A stretch of 64,000 nt of DNA, taken from assembly GCA_012861695.1 (NCBI GenBank), contig JAAOOA010000002.1, positions 30,568,304-30,632,303 of the forward strand, in the 5' to 3' direction. The stretch is from Trematomus loennbergii. Taxonomy: Eukaryota; Chordata; Actinopteri; Perciformes; Nototheniidae. A model generated the notes under the pieces. That model ran no database searches. It was not told the DNA's origin and saw nothing but the letters and a program-made list of their open reading frames with translations. Position numbers and translations under genes: made by a program. This document shows positions 1-14,026 of this stretch, in pieces (position 1 is the first letter of the stretch; each line of letters starts with the position of its first letter).

Positions 1-788
1 TTATAATTAAATTGTCCTTTTTTTGACAATTAATTCAAACATATAGTACTCCATCATGCAGGTTTCCATATCATTTTAATGGAGTATTGGCCAGCCTTAT
101 GAAGTGATTAACCCACCAAAAACAATTTTTTTTTATTTGACAAAATGGTAAACAAGTCATACATGAAGTCCCTGACCATCACCAAAAATACAGATGAATT
201 AGGGATTTTTTTGAAACAACTCTTGCCATGTGTGTTTAAGCATGTATCTGATTGGAATGTGTGTTTATGTGGTATTTTAAGCTCTAGGAATCTAATCTTG
301 GCTTTGGCAGTCATCCAGTTTTGTTGATGTAATCTCGCCCTCTGTATCTTCTGGAGGGTAACAACAGGACATCTGGATCACACACTTTGACACCCAAATG
401 TAGTCCGCCATCTGCACACACTGCTCATTTTAAGAACAATTAGTCCTTCTGAAACTTGGAAAGGACAATTGTACAGAAGCTAATGCAATGTCTTGATTCA
501 AATACTTTCCTTAGTACACTGCCATGTCGTACACTGAACACTTGCAAACGTGAGATTTGTAACCCTCTAAAGAACTACAAATGTTGTCACCAAGCTAGAG
601 GAATGGAGATGCTAAGTGGTAAGCGGTTTTCCACAAACAACCATGTGACCAGTGTACATCTCAAAGGTTGGGTTTCCAGCTTTAGCTCCAGCCAAGGTAC
701 AGTAAATATGTTGTGACTGAGAGCTTGTACTTGAGCAGCCTCAGGGTGTTCAGTCTGCTTTCATGACTCTGGAATTTTCCATCAAAAA

Positions 789-1201
<413 letters not shown>

Positions 1202-1916
1202 CCCAAAGATCACAAGACAGTGACCTCAACACAGCACCATCTCAGAGCAGCTGGTGGGCAGCGGAGGAGTCTGCACACTTTACACAACTCACTCAATTCT
1301 TGCTTCACAGCACAGAAAAAACCTGCAGCAGCTGTGGCAACAAAATGATCATTTCCAATAAAATATCTACTTCATACAAACTACTCAATATTTGTAAAAA
1401 GTCAATATAAATACTTGTTAGGAGTTTATACAAATATGTCCTCCTGTTGAACCAATTAGAAGAAAGCACGAGCAAGATACACAGTGCTACCACAACACAT
1501 GTACTGACCAGAGCAATATGTATTTGTGAGAAAATGTAATTGCGCTACACACGTGCCCCTATAAGGGTGTGTGATTGGGAAGTCGGTACCACTTTACAAT
1601 AAGACTACCTTATAAAGGATTCATAAAGGGTTATAATTAGGTTATGAATTAGGTTGTAACACTTTATTAATCATTAAGAACCATTTATAAACCAGTTCTA
1701 ACATACGTCAACACAGGCTCACTATTTGGCAAGATGACTAAGCTTTATATTGGCTACTTAGCGAGAATCAACTCAGTGAACAACACCAAGGATGCTGGCT
1801 GCTGAAGATGAAATAAGCCAAGTAGCCAATATAAGGCTTAGCAGTACAGATAGATGTGGGCTTACGATTTGGCAAGCAACCAGTCACAGTTGCCCTGTTT
1901 ATCTCGTCTTAAAAGC

Positions 1917-2795
1917 TTATTACATTACATGTCATTTGTTAGACGCTTTTATCCAAAGCGACTTTGGCGCGTTTCCACTACGCCCGCAGCCCGGTTTAAG
2001 AGGGCTGTGACGTCAGCGGCCAGGGCCAGAGACAACGAGGCTGAGTCGGGCTGAGTATGCTAAACTAGAGAGAGCGTCGCTGGCAAGGGGGCAACAACTA
2101 CAACAAGATGGACATATTTGACCGTGATTTAATTGTAATACACGTTTCAAAATGATGCCGAAGTAACAACATACTGATACCGGTTAGTAAAAAACCATGA
2201 ATTAATGCTTTGGCAAGTCTGCAGACAGACGGCAGGCGAAAAACCTTTTAAAATGCGTGTTTTCTGAATGGAGATTGGCTAAGCTAACGCAGTATATGCT
2301 CCGACCGTCCACACTCACAACAACGGCCTATACAGACATAATAAAGCAGCGACTGTATTCACCATGACACAGGCAGTCTGTGGTTTGTACTTGTTTAACT
2401 TTTGTCAAGTTTCTGAACATATATGAGGAGCTGTGAGCTCTGAGTGCTAACAGCTAACCGCTGTGTTGTTTTTCTGGGGTCCTCTGAAGATCACGTCACG
2501 GCTCCGCCTACACTGTGTTACTATAGATACTGCCCCAGTTCCCAAACTGTAATGGAAATGCGCCATAAAGTGAGCCAGTCCTAACGAGGCCCAGCCATAC
2601 CGAGCGGGGCCGAGCGAGGCCGTGTAATGGAAACGCGGCATAACATACATTCAGTACTGTGGACAATCCCCACAGGAACAATTTGGGGTGAAGTGTCTTG
2701 CCCAGAGACACAACGACATGCTGACTGCAGTGGGACTCGAACTTGCTACCCCTGATTCGAAGTCCAGCACTCTATCTACTGAGCCACAGCCGCCC
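1917..2795 (-). mobile_element. tRNA-derived SINE, split by an insertion
   Basis: On the minus strand the head at 2795-2700 has a tRNA-like A box (TGGCTCAGTAGATAGAGTG) and B box (AAGTTCGAGTCCC), the internal Pol III promoter layout. The tail at 1965-1917 reads GTCGCTTTGGATAAAAGCGT and ends in short ATGTA-type repeats, a 3' end common in fish SINEs. Head and tail are separated by a DNA element at about 1965-2640. It sits inside the hAT-like element 1585-2895. Confidence 0.7.
1965..2640. mobile_element. MITE nested in the SINE
   Basis: The ends are imperfect inverted repeats built on GCGTTTCCA (GGCGCGTTTCCACTACG on the left; the reverse complement of TGTAATGGAAACGCGGC on the right). It interrupts the tail of the tRNA-derived SINE. 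No coding capacity was seen. The superfamily is not assigned, because the target duplication is not clear. Confidence 0.55.
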
Positions 2796-4229
2796 ATTAT
2801 TCTTGATTTATAAAGTGTTCACAACATAATTAACAAATGAAAAACAAACTATTCGTAAACCCTTTATAAGGGTAGTCTTATTGTAAAGTGGTACCGGGAA
2901 ATCTTATTGTCACCAAAGAGTTAATAGTGTAAAAAAACATGATGCTAATTTCCAACTGTTTACATAGCAACATCTGGCTTTATCAATTTACGACTGAACC
3001 TAAGCCATTTGCTCGAGCACATAAATTCCCATGATTCTTGTTAGCAATTTTTCTCTCTGAAAAATGTTTACATCTACTAAAATAACTATCACTCTAGTGG
3101 CCAAATTCACAAGATTGGAATTCTTTGATACATTTCTGACTGACTCCGGTCGAACCGGAAATTAGTTGAGGATAATGAAGTCTATTTCAAATGAACATCT
3201 TATTTAGACCACCCTGCACTGATAAAGAAGGTTTTTTTAAAGAGTTTTAATGAAAAAGCTATAATGTCTAAAACTATACAGCATTAAAGTTAAAGATTTT
3301 ATACATGATGTTCACAAAGCATTGACAAAAAAATTATTTAGAGGTCCATGACTCAGCTATAATGAAGCAAAACAAATAACTGGGTCTATGCGGTAACGTC
3401 TACAGTGGGAAGCTGTGCATTTTGCATGATCATCTGTGTTCACTCACCTATTACGTCTGAGGTTAACCTTCATCAACAAGTGACACAGATTACAACACCT
3501 GTAATGCCCAGGCTTAACCCGCCTCATCATGGAGATGTGTGTTGGGGCGAGCTGCTTAAGCTACCAGAGCTAAAGCTAAGCTACAATGAACCTTCCCCCT
3601 GAGTAATGTAGCGAGCTAAGCTACAGCAAAATGACAAAGGAAGTGTAACTGCAAAGCTTTTTTTTTTTCTTTTTATAATTGAACCAATGTAACTTCATGT
3701 CAATGCTGATAATAATATAAAAACACATTATATAATATACATCATGAAATCAAACAAATCATCATAATTGATATTGTTTATTTAGGTATCAATGAATAAT
3801 TATTAAACAGCAATGCAAAATCATTCACTGTACGGTAAATACATTATTTCAACATACTTCATTTCCCTGAAGAAATTGACATATTCAATTAAGTATTATA
3901 GCGCATGAGCACTTCAAAAGAAAACACTACCGGTTGACTGCACGGTCCACATTCCCCTCTTGACAGTAATGGTTGATTGGTGTTTACAAAGAGGAACCCA
4001 GCCCAACTCCAGTTTTGCTCTGGCTTTGCAGTATAAACATATCCGTATACGGGACAGTGTTTCCCACACAAACTTTTCTTATTGGTCTGATAAAACCATA
4101 CCACCCATGTTCAATAACTATTGGGGACGACGGGGGTGTGTGTGACCTCTCGACACGCTGCTGCCCTCTGTTCAACCGAGACTGGATCACGGGATAGGAG
4201 ATGGACTGCTGTAAGTGATGCATGCCATG

Positions 4230-4267
4230 GCACCCAGGATGTTTTACTGTAACATCCTGGGGGTGCT
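4230..4267 (+). other. Short hairpin followed by oligo-T
   Basis: The arms CACCCAGGATGTT and AACATCCTGGGGGTG pair over about 14 bp with one bulged G and a 7-nt loop, and a run of T (4270-4277) follows. It could be a stem-loop remnant of a mobile element or a small Pol III-type unit. I see no A or B box and make no functional claim. Confidence 0.35.
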
Positions 4268-4614
4268 GCTTTTTTTTGTTATCTTGTAAGCCATTTGAGA
4301 TAAGTAGACAACAAATGTAAAATATGAATCCTTTTTCATTGTTTTGCTGCCCATAGTGGTACAGTATGTTTAAATCTAAGATACTAGGGAAGTGCACGGA
4401 CATCTCCTTTTTTTAGTATAGAAATGTTAAAAAATCTTCCTGCCAGATATTTTAGGGTTCACAAACATAACACATAAATAGAACATAGCTATGCCTCTTA
4501 ATATCCAGAAATGTCAGTGTACTGTGATTTATTTTTGCTGCATGAGTCAATAACAAACCAGTCTGGGTATGTAATCCCCTAGCAGTTTCAATTGATTTTC
4601 CAGAAAATGTACCA

Positions 4615-5700
4615 TATATCACAATATATAATGTTGCTTATAAAACGGACAAGTCAAATCAAGCAATCTGATTGGTTCTTAGCCGTGATATACTGACCGT
4701 ATACCACGGGTAGAATTGTAAGTTATTTTTCACAACAAGTCAGTATCCCTCCGCGTCTGAGAAAAACAGTATACAGTTGGGCTGAAAAGCAACTTTTCAA
4801 ACTGGAACAAGAAAGCAGCGGAGAAGTAACGGGGCAGAAACCCTCCTTTTTACGCAGCGGTCCAGACATAGACATCAAACGGCAAAAACATATTCAGTGT
4901 GCAGTTCCTTTGGCATTAGGGCAGGGATATTTAGATACTTTCCAAGGTTTGACATAATGAATTGTGCTACTTTTAAAGCAAGCAACGATGTTTTCAAATC
5001 TGTAATCAAAAAGGTCCGCAAAAACATTTAAGATTAACTTCGACCTCCGGGCGGGGGGTCTTACTATGGAGGAGTGGATTGAGGAGTGAGTGCCTATCTC
5101 CAGAACAAAAAGCACCTAAACGACGACATGTAGAGCTACGTGAAGAGCAGGTAGACCAACTGGAAAAGTATCACCATTCAAAAGCTTTCTGATGCGGGTC
5201 TTGAAACAAAGCAGAGAAATGATGACCGTTAGTGGCCACAGGTGCAAAAGCTCTCTACAGAGCTACTGGAAGCCAAATCTCGGGGACCGGAGAAAGTGGA
5301 GCAATATTCTCGCCACGCCAAGCAACAGCCTAGAACAACCTCAGCCTATACAAGTAACCACGTAAGCCATGCTACTGATGCTGGACAGGTTTTCAGTGGG
5401 TGCACAATAAACGGCAACATACACATTAATGTAAATAAATAGCCAAATAATGGATCAACACTCTCCGTCTAATATGTTCGCTAGCTGTTGTTAGTGTTGT
5501 TGCATAGCAACCACCTCACACTATGTTTCGTGCAGAAGGCAACGGAGGGACTATTTTATTTTGAACATCATTATTTACTAAAAAAAATTATTTAAATTAG
5601 AGTGTGTATTTTTCTTTCATATTGCCACACTTGGTAACCGTTTTATAAAAGCAATAGCTCACGACAGGCCGTGATATATGCTCATTATATCACAGCTAAG
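4615..5700. mobile_element. Long non-autonomous TIR element with a coding remnant
   Basis: The left end (4615-4700) and right end (5640-5700) are inverted, related sequences that share TATATCAC, TTATAAAACGG and GCCGTGATATA. The interior (about 5070-5440, plus strand) has a coding look: a frame of 66 codons ends in GCTINGNIHINVNK just before a stop at 5440. I read it as a remnant of a transposon-encoded protein; the family is not recognised. Boundaries are approximate. Confidence 0.5.
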
Positions 5701-6876
5701 GGGGTTGTCGACCTTAAATATACATAATAGAGGATTGTATCGATATTACCAACTCTCAGTACACAGGCCAGTAATGAACAACATGGTGGAAGTAGCAGCA
5801 TCGAGCGAAGACCTTAGCTCTTGTCCATCACAGCTGTGGTTTCTATTTGGAGGAATAGGAACCGGCAGAGCTACGACCTTCTTCACTAATCAATCAACTC
5901 AATGTCAAACCCAAAGCACACCTGACTAATTTGGTTCCATCCAGCTTACAGTGACATAAAACACAGCATAATAATGTAATTAAAACACGCTTTTTCATGA
6001 CATACAATGACCTCAACCAATTGCAAGCCATTTCCATTCAGAAGTGGTAGTTGAGGGCTGGAACACCATCATCTCTATGGAAACCAGTAGGACTTCAATG
6101 GAGCGACCTTTCTCCAACTAGGAGCCTTGGCAACTCACAGTCGTCTCTGACAACAAGCAGCTCTGTGGATGATGATGACACAAAGTTGTGATTTTAAAGT
6201 GCCACAGTGTGTGCTGCCATGTACCTGTTAGTATCTGGCATGCAGAAACACATACACACACACTGCTGGCATCAGTCTAGGGCAGAACAGGAACGGGATA
6301 GGATCGTACTGATGAAGCATACACTGTCCTCCCTCATGTCATGTACCGGAGGACACACACAGTCTGAGCTGTGTTCTTTTGAAGCCGACTGGCTGCAGAT
6401 AAACACTACTTAGAATGCAGCAGGATATGACCAGAGGGCAAGGAGATAAGTCAAGAAAAAAAAACAGGCTTTGTCATATTATTCACCCAAACCAAATCAC
6501 ATTTGAATGTGTGTCTTTGAGAAACAGAGAGGGGATGCCTCATTTTAGAGAGCTGTGCGCGAGTGACTAAGGGAGTGAGTGGAATAGTTACACAGTACAT
6601 TAGGCATGTTACCTAACGTTACCTTCCTGCATGGCCTCTTCCTCCTGCTCATCCTTCCCTTGCATTTGAAACACTAGAGAGCAAAGGGGAGAAGACAGGA
6701 AAAAGAGGAAAGGAAAAAAGTGGCTTCCCCAGACAGACAGGTCAGGACATGTCGCAGAGTGCCATCTTTTGCCAATACCACTCGCCTTGCTGAGGGCACA
6801 ACAAAACAGAGGGCTTTTTCTAAGTGTCTTTGATCCTCAGTCAGGTCATACAAGGGAACTGACCAAACCTCAATAC

Positions 6877-7373
6877 TAGGGCTGTCCAATTCATATTTTA
6901 ATCGCAATTACGATTTTGGCCTGCCACAATTACGAAAACAACATAATCGAAAAAAACAATTATTTTGCTTTGCTCGGTTGTGACAGTGCACTGCAACATA
7001 TCTGATCTCATTTATTTTAGTCTAATTTATTTGTATTTATCATATTTACATATGTTTAGTAGCTTGTGAAGTGCGCTCCAAAATATTTGTTGATCTTGTT
7101 TATTGGTATTTATTATTTTGATATTATTTATTTAAATGTAAATATAAATGTATCATTTATTTAATTTATTTTTGTATTGGTTTTTCAGTTGAATTATACG
7201 TTCAGGGTAATCAACAGTCAAAAAGATACTGTTCAAATTATTATTTGTATTTGTTTTAAAGTTCAATAAATGGATGTTTTCAAAGTCAATGAATAATCGT
7301 ATTTAATAATCGTGATATCAATTATTGACCAAATAATCGTGATTATGATTTTTGCCATAATCGCACAGCCCTA
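6877..7373. mobile_element. hAT-type MITE, copy 1
   Basis: The termini are TAGGGCTGT...ACAGCCCTA, flanked by a perfect 8-bp duplication CTCAATAC (6869-6876 and 7374-7381), which is diagnostic of hAT transposition. The 497-bp AT-rich body contains ATAATCG and CGATTAT motifs near both ends. A near-identical copy lies at 22904-23380 and a truncated one at 55664-55860. Confidence 0.92.
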
Positions 7374-7381
7374 CTCAATAC

Positions 7382-10300
7382 CTCAATCTATTTCACACAA
7401 GTTTGCACATACTCAAACATTGCACTTTCGGGGGGAATTCAACTGTGACTATTGCCCACAGGAAAAGACTGTTAAAATAACAACGCAAGTATAATACATT
7501 GTGGTAAACAGGTACAGCACTGAAGACAAAAAAGTGACAATGAGTCAAACACGTGACGAACAATACATCACATGCAAATATTCATTGTATTGAAGGAGCC
7601 TATTATGAGAGAATAAGGCTACAAAAAGTACTGGTGACTGCTTAATGTAGACTAGACGAGACAAAATCACAGGGCATTTTATTTCATATTATGTGGAAAT
7701 AATCCTTCTCAGTTTTAGCACACAATCAGATTAATTTAGGAATCTTTAAATAAAACTTCAGGTTCTGGTGATATAAAATGTTATCCTTAGACATTCAACA
7801 AATGAATGTCAAATTATTAGTCAGTAGTAAATATGTTTGTTTATTTCTGCCCTGCAGCTGAGTATTGCTACAAAAATCTGCAACAATAGACCTGTGCTTG
7901 TGTCGCCATCACTGAATATTAGCACTGAGCGTTTACCTAGAGGCCAGCCGGACCAAAGTTTATTATACCTGACTAATAACCATTTCTGTTATATCACATC
8001 CAGAGTATTGATCAAACATTTAATTGAGAAACCAATAAAGTGTGCAGAGAGAAACGAATTCCATTCAATAGCCAATGGTGGCCTAGAATGGATGCAAACG
8101 AGCCATCTGTAATGGAATGTGGCCAGGATGTGAAATATCATTTCAAGTAAAGTGCATTGAAACAAAAGGCCACGACAGACCTGATAAATAGCCTAACAAA
8201 TTGTGGTGAAGGGCGAACAGTTCTATATCTTCAGTCAACTGGAAAATAATGCTTCTAAACATATGCTTTCAACACGCTTTATGTGATACCTAATACACAA
8301 CATGTGTATACAATGAACATTCTTAAACATGCTTTCAAGGACATTTTATCATGACTTTATGCAGGGAACACAGTAGACTTCATCGAGTGGTGGACATGAA
8401 CAACACTGGCTTTGACCAATTTGCATCAAAGAATGGACACAGACTTGAATACAAATTGTATTGTTTTGCAATCTAAATAGTGTTGATGTGTACTATGCAA
8501 GCTACATTTGAAACACATGTTTTACAGTTTATTTAGTTCATAGTGTAACCAAGAAAACTTAAAGTGTCTGTCTTTGTATGAGTGTATCAATCAAAATGTT
8601 TTGACTTCCATCTCACTATCTGGCCTTTGTCTGGAAGAGATTAACTTTCACTATTACAGCATCCACATGCAGCTTACTCGCCAACCACCATCGAAAGTTT
8701 GTGTTGTGTGACTGTATGGTTAACAAACATATACACAAACAGCCTCCATTCCACACAAATGTATAAATAATCAGGTCCACTTCTGTGTGACACTGCAGGA
8801 TATCATCAGCGTTATCTAACGATAGAGAGAGTTGTTAGGCTACCTTTGACTTGTCAGCATTTCTCATTGGATCATTATAAAACTTAGGCCATAAAACAAG
8901 GCTCCTAGGCACATTTTATCTGATGACTGATCATTATATCCATATTCTTCATGGTATCCACAGGCATCTAAAACTACACAATCCTCCAATATTTATGAGC
9001 AACTGGGGTGCTGGTTGGTGAAAAACCATAATCTGACTGCTCTGTCTGTGATCCCCATCAATAGTCGACAAACAAGGACTCTCTTTCATTCTTTCAGTAC
9101 GTGTTCCACTGTCATGTTGTCCTCTACCCATCTCTCACACTCAGTCAGAGAGCCAGACACAGACAGACACACACACACAGGCAGGCAAGCATTAACAGGC
9201 TTACACATAAGAAAGGGTCATAAACAGCTCATCAATCTTTCACCCTATAACACAGCTACTGTCTTTGTATAGCTTTAATGACAGACAGAAAACACTGTAC
9301 TCACACCTACAAGTCTGTAAATGACATTACAGTCATATCAACACAGCTACAGTCCTTCAGATACATATCCTGCAGCATTGAAAAAAAACACTACCCTGAC
9401 CCAAGGGTATTTTGGCTTCATGAAACTAAATGGAAGGTTATCTGAGATGTGGAGCAAAACACACAAATGACTGTCTGCCTGTCTGTGTGTGTGTGTATGT
9501 CAACAAGGGCATAGAGGTAAAGCTGCACACTTGTGGGCTTGTGACACACGTACAAATGTTGCAGGAGTCATTTGTAAGCTTAGGCTTAGCAATCCCTCAT
9601 TTGTTTTGTGTTAACCAAGTATCCATTATAGGGGAATTGCAATATTCATATCATCTTCTCATGTCACTACCCTAAACATATGGTCATAAGTAGAACAGAT
9701 GTATGTCTGATTCTGCAGTTGTCAAATGCACTTTATTACACCATCATGCAGGCCAAGAAGACATAGATGTTATCTAAAGTGTTAAGAGATGGCATACAGG
9801 CAAATAGAGCCTTTAAACATTGAGGAACCTAATCCAAAAGGTCAACAGAAAAGATAAACACTACTTATTTAAGCAATTTCTTCCACTTGTAAGGTCCCAC
9901 ATTTCCCCTATCTAGAATAAAAGTCCAAATCTAATGTTAACAGGCCCATTTAAAAGCATGGGTACAATTGTAAGTTTAATGATCAGGCTTATACAATTGT
10001 AGCACTAGACCGACTTGGGGAAAACCTCAATGTAACCCACCTACTCATTAATGATAGTGCTTTGCGTGAATATAACTTGTTGATAATATAGTCTGCAATT
10101 GAATGCGTCAATCATCCAGTATACTGCTAACAGTCGCACACTTTATGCAAAAGCATCTACGTACACTCAAAGTGTGTGGTGGCAGTTTCAAACCACTAAT
10201 TTTGCCATGTCAATATTTTCTTGTCCGAAAGGCCTCATAAAATGGCATCTAGTTAGTTATTGGGATATCTTAATAACACACAAACTGGTGCACAAACTGG

Positions 10301-10700
10301 TTTAATTACACCGTGAAATAACGGTTGTATTATTAAGTTGTAAGAAAAGCGAAATGATAAAAGCGAATTGTAAAACTTTAACAGCTACAGTGTCTGCATC
10401 TGCTATATGCTTGAAACAGTTGAGTGGTACTTTTACGTTGAATTTCGTGAGGAGTCATAATACTTGGGAAACTACGTCTATCAACTTTAGCAGCTCTTTA
10501 CTTTAGTTATCTAGCAGGATCAAGCTAACTTTTAAACGTGTGTGTTGGCAAGCCTTAAATATATCTGCATCTAGCCAAACAGCTAATTAGCTAGTAAGCT
10601 AAGCTAGCTCCTAACGTACAGTCGGAACATTTCTGTCTCCTCTTCTCATCTTCGTCAATACCCTTCTCTCCGTCCTCTACACATACATTAACCCCAGGCC
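7382..10700. other. Intronic sequence with nothing recognised
   Basis: About 3.3 kb with stops in all frames, scattered short CA runs (around 9165 and 6255), and no inverted-repeat element, exon or RNA gene that I can support. It lies within SIK3 intron 1. Confidence 0.6.
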
Positions 10701-10759
10701 TTTAAAGCTTTACGTAAAACACACTACTACCTAATATATGTAACACGAGATGTATCCTA

Positions 10760-11400
<641 letters not shown>

Positions 11401-13029
11401 TTCATCCACAGCAACGTATTGTGGTTGCCTTGGCGACAAAGAAGTGCGCATTATCACTCTGGTTCCCATGATTCAGTGATTCTTTGCAAACTGCTGCACT
11501 GTGTATGATGATCAGTAAGGCTTTAAAGGAGTACAGCACTCTAACGTTGAAATGACAGATACACATAATAAGGTTCAGGAAAACAGACATCATGAATATT
11601 TATAGAAATGAATAGTTCTTCACACGTTCAAGCAGTTTGACAGACAAATTATGGCCATTCGGTGTTCGTGAACAACCTGCTATTATGAGTCAAAGCTACA
11701 TGTAGGCCTATTCCTATTTGATCAAATGCTTTTTACATCTAACACTTTAATGAACAGTTCACATCAGTAGGCTATAGTGTTAATAACCCTTTGACACCAA
11801 ACATAAATGTTACTAGTAGCCTATATGTGCCTATTTCATAGTTTAAAGTAAATTATATCACTACTATCATATAGAATATGAATATGGGTAGGCCTACAGC
11901 CATCAGGAACATTTATGGTCACTTAAAAACGCGAATAGACCAGAATGTATTTTTGTTTATTCGAGCAGACTCTGTTGAACCTGCCGATATGAAAGGCTTT
12001 TTCTTTGCTCACAAAGGCAACAATTCTTAGTTTCTTAGTTTAATACATACTCATTTTGATTTATACACTCTCGCTTAAACACTGGGGGGCTTCTTGGGGA
12101 CCATAGGCCTAACTGTTTAGTATAGGCCTATATTCATTATTTTGTCCATACTTTCAGGTTGAATTTCCCATATGAGTGTAAAATATTATTAAAGTCGTCT
12201 CATGTAGCATCATTATTTTTGTTTGTGTGTAATTTATTCTACAGACATATTTTTATATACATTTTGTTTTTGATAGCTTCTATACAATGTGAGCCAGTGA
12301 CACAAAATAAATACTACGAGACGCATAGAACAAACATCTTTTTGGATTTCTGCAATTTAAATATGAGGGGAGATTGTTTGTATTTTTATTCTATTCTACA
12401 TGGTTGTAGACAGCACCACTCCATGGTAGAAAAGAGTTCCTGCATCATGTTACCCTAAACTGGATAAGACAATATAAGAGCAGAACTGGCAGCGGCCCAG
12501 AGTAGCTACTTGGTTGTTTATAGATTTGCAAAATAGTATAAGGCTGCCATTAGGCCGCCTGTTGAAGACTTTGTGGAGGCAACTGGGTGCAAAAAAATCA
12601 CAGGGAGGAGGATCAATGTTACCTGACAGCTCATTATGACAAAATATGGATGTAGCCAAAAATGCAAATAATGATCAGAAGCTAGAGGGGATTTTGCTCT
12701 CTTATATAACATCACATCCCATTTAATAATCTTTATGTTACTATGTTTCTTATCATAAAGGTTAGCAAATATATGGTAATAACATTTTATTGATCAAAAT
12801 AGTAGAACAAATGGAACAATGGCTCTTTATTTATATATTAAAAAGGCATATAAGGTGCGGAACAGTCTCTAACTGTATCCAAACTCTGCTGCAGGAGATG
12901 CCACATTTCTACTTCTACTTCATGGTTTATCCAAAAAGATAATTATTTCTAATTATTTCAGATCTAATAATGTTAGCTTGTCTGGGTTTAGAACTCTTAA
13001 AAATATATAATCATTTCAAAAAACCGTTC
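11401..13029. other. AT-rich intergenic spacer between SIK3 and SIDT2
   Basis: No exon or mobile-element structure is recognised. The palindromic octamer TAGGCCTA or near forms recur (about 11703, 11890, 12104, 12123 and again in the repeat that follows). PAFAH1B2, which sits between SIK3 and SIDT2 in human, is not present here. Confidence 0.6.
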
Positions 13030-13400
13030 ATTTCAGACATGTAGGCCTACTGAAAAAAGCTGTTCACTATGTAAATAGTTTTATTGCATGAACTGATATG
13101 TTGATTTGGTATAAATTAGCTGAATTGTGTATCTAAAAGTGAGTGGAGAGCTTATAATGTTAATTAAATTAAGATAAGAAGTCTTGACAAATATATAATA
13201 ATATAAATACAAATGCATTTCATACATGTGTAGGCCTACAGGAAAAGCTGTTCACTACGGTTGTAGATAGTTGCCTAAACAACTGATAGGTTGATTTGGT
13301 ATAAATAAGATGAATTATGTATCTGGAAACAGGGCCTGCATTGCCTAAATTAACTATTTTTAAGAAACATGGTTTAGGATTAGGCCTACTGAAAAATCAG
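13030..13400. repeat. Diverged tandem duplication, about 185-bp unit
   Basis: Two similar blocks (about 13030-13150 and 13215-13330) share ATGT-GTAGGCCTAC, AAAAGCTGTTCACTA, GTTGATTTGGTATAAAT and TGTATCT in the same order. A third partial unit (GGCCTACTGAAAAA) starts at about 13383. Non-coding. It lies just upstream of the SIDT2 promoter. Confidence 0.6.
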
Positions 13401-13414
13401 TTCTGTAGGTAGAG

Positions 13415-13499
13415 GACAGAGACATTACGTCATGACGTCGCACAGTTTGTTTACTGTCTGAACGTGGAGGGGGGCGCTAATGTCTCCGATTTTTCATAT
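13415..13499 (+). promoter_or_regulatory. SIDT2: Probable SIDT2 core promoter with CRE-like sites
   Basis: ATTACGTCATGACGTCGC at about 13425-13442 carries two overlapping CRE/ATF half-sites around a palindromic centre (ACGTCATGACGT). It lies shortly before the GC-richer presumed first exon, and no TATA box is visible. Placement is inferred from the downstream donor at 13853 and the change in base composition. I found no CLEAR (TFEB) box, although SIDT2 is lysosomal. Confidence 0.45.
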
Positions 13500-13853
13500 C
13501 ATAAACATCCAAAATCTATTCACTCTCCGTCCGAGAAATACTTTCACAATGCCGCAGCGCTGCAAACACATGCCGTGACAACCGCTGGTATTGGAAAGAC
13601 TTGAACACTTTTACATTTTTCGGTCCGCGAAGCTGGAACTAAAACTCCGATCAAAACATGGAGCTGCCTTACCGACGTCCTACCCATCAGTGCTAACGTT
13701 AGCACTGCGAGCTAACAGCTGGTCAGTCTCTCAGATAAAGAGGAATTGAGTATCGTTTTAACCAATCGTGTTGTGTTGGGACCTGTTCTTGGTCGCACAG
13801 CAGAGAGCTTCGATTATTTGCAAATAGGACAAGCCGTTAATCTGTATCTAAAG
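13500..13853 (+). other. SIDT2: Probable non-coding exon 1 of SIDT2
   Basis: Ends with a good donor (AAAG|GTAAAC at 13853/13854). The next acceptor (CACGTTTCAG at 14002) opens the exon with the start codon. It contains an upstream ORF of 12 codons (ATG 13658, stop 13694-13696) whose stop codon lies inside a perfect 20-bp palindrome (13688-13707). The 5' boundary is not determined. Confidence 0.5.
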
Positions 13854-14026
13854 GTAAACACGTAGCTTTCTCTTTAGCTTAGCAGCTGTTATTGTCTGTT
13901 ATAGCAGTGCCAAAGTAAAGCTAGCTAGCTATCCTTATATGTGTTGATGAATGGGGTGGAGTGGTTAGTAGTATTGCCTCGCAGGCTAGAATCACGTTTC
14001 AGTTTAGGAAGACGGTGTCAGACAAA

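Larger units (their letters stand above)
1585..2895. mobile_element. hAT-like non-autonomous TIR element carrying nested insertions
   Basis: The ends are inverted copies that begin GGTACCACTTTACAATAAGA and match for about 35 bp (1585-1620 against 2860-2895). They are flanked by GGGAAGTC (1577-1584) and GGGAAATC (2896-2903), an 8-bp target duplication with one mismatch, as expected for the hAT superfamily. No transposase frame is present. The original element is short; most of its 1.3 kb is a SINE plus a further insertion inside that SINE. Confidence 0.75.

Noticed and set aside
3405..4400. Several frames of 60-140 codons
   Set aside because: No family resemblance, no splice context, ordinary AT-rich intron composition; likely chance.
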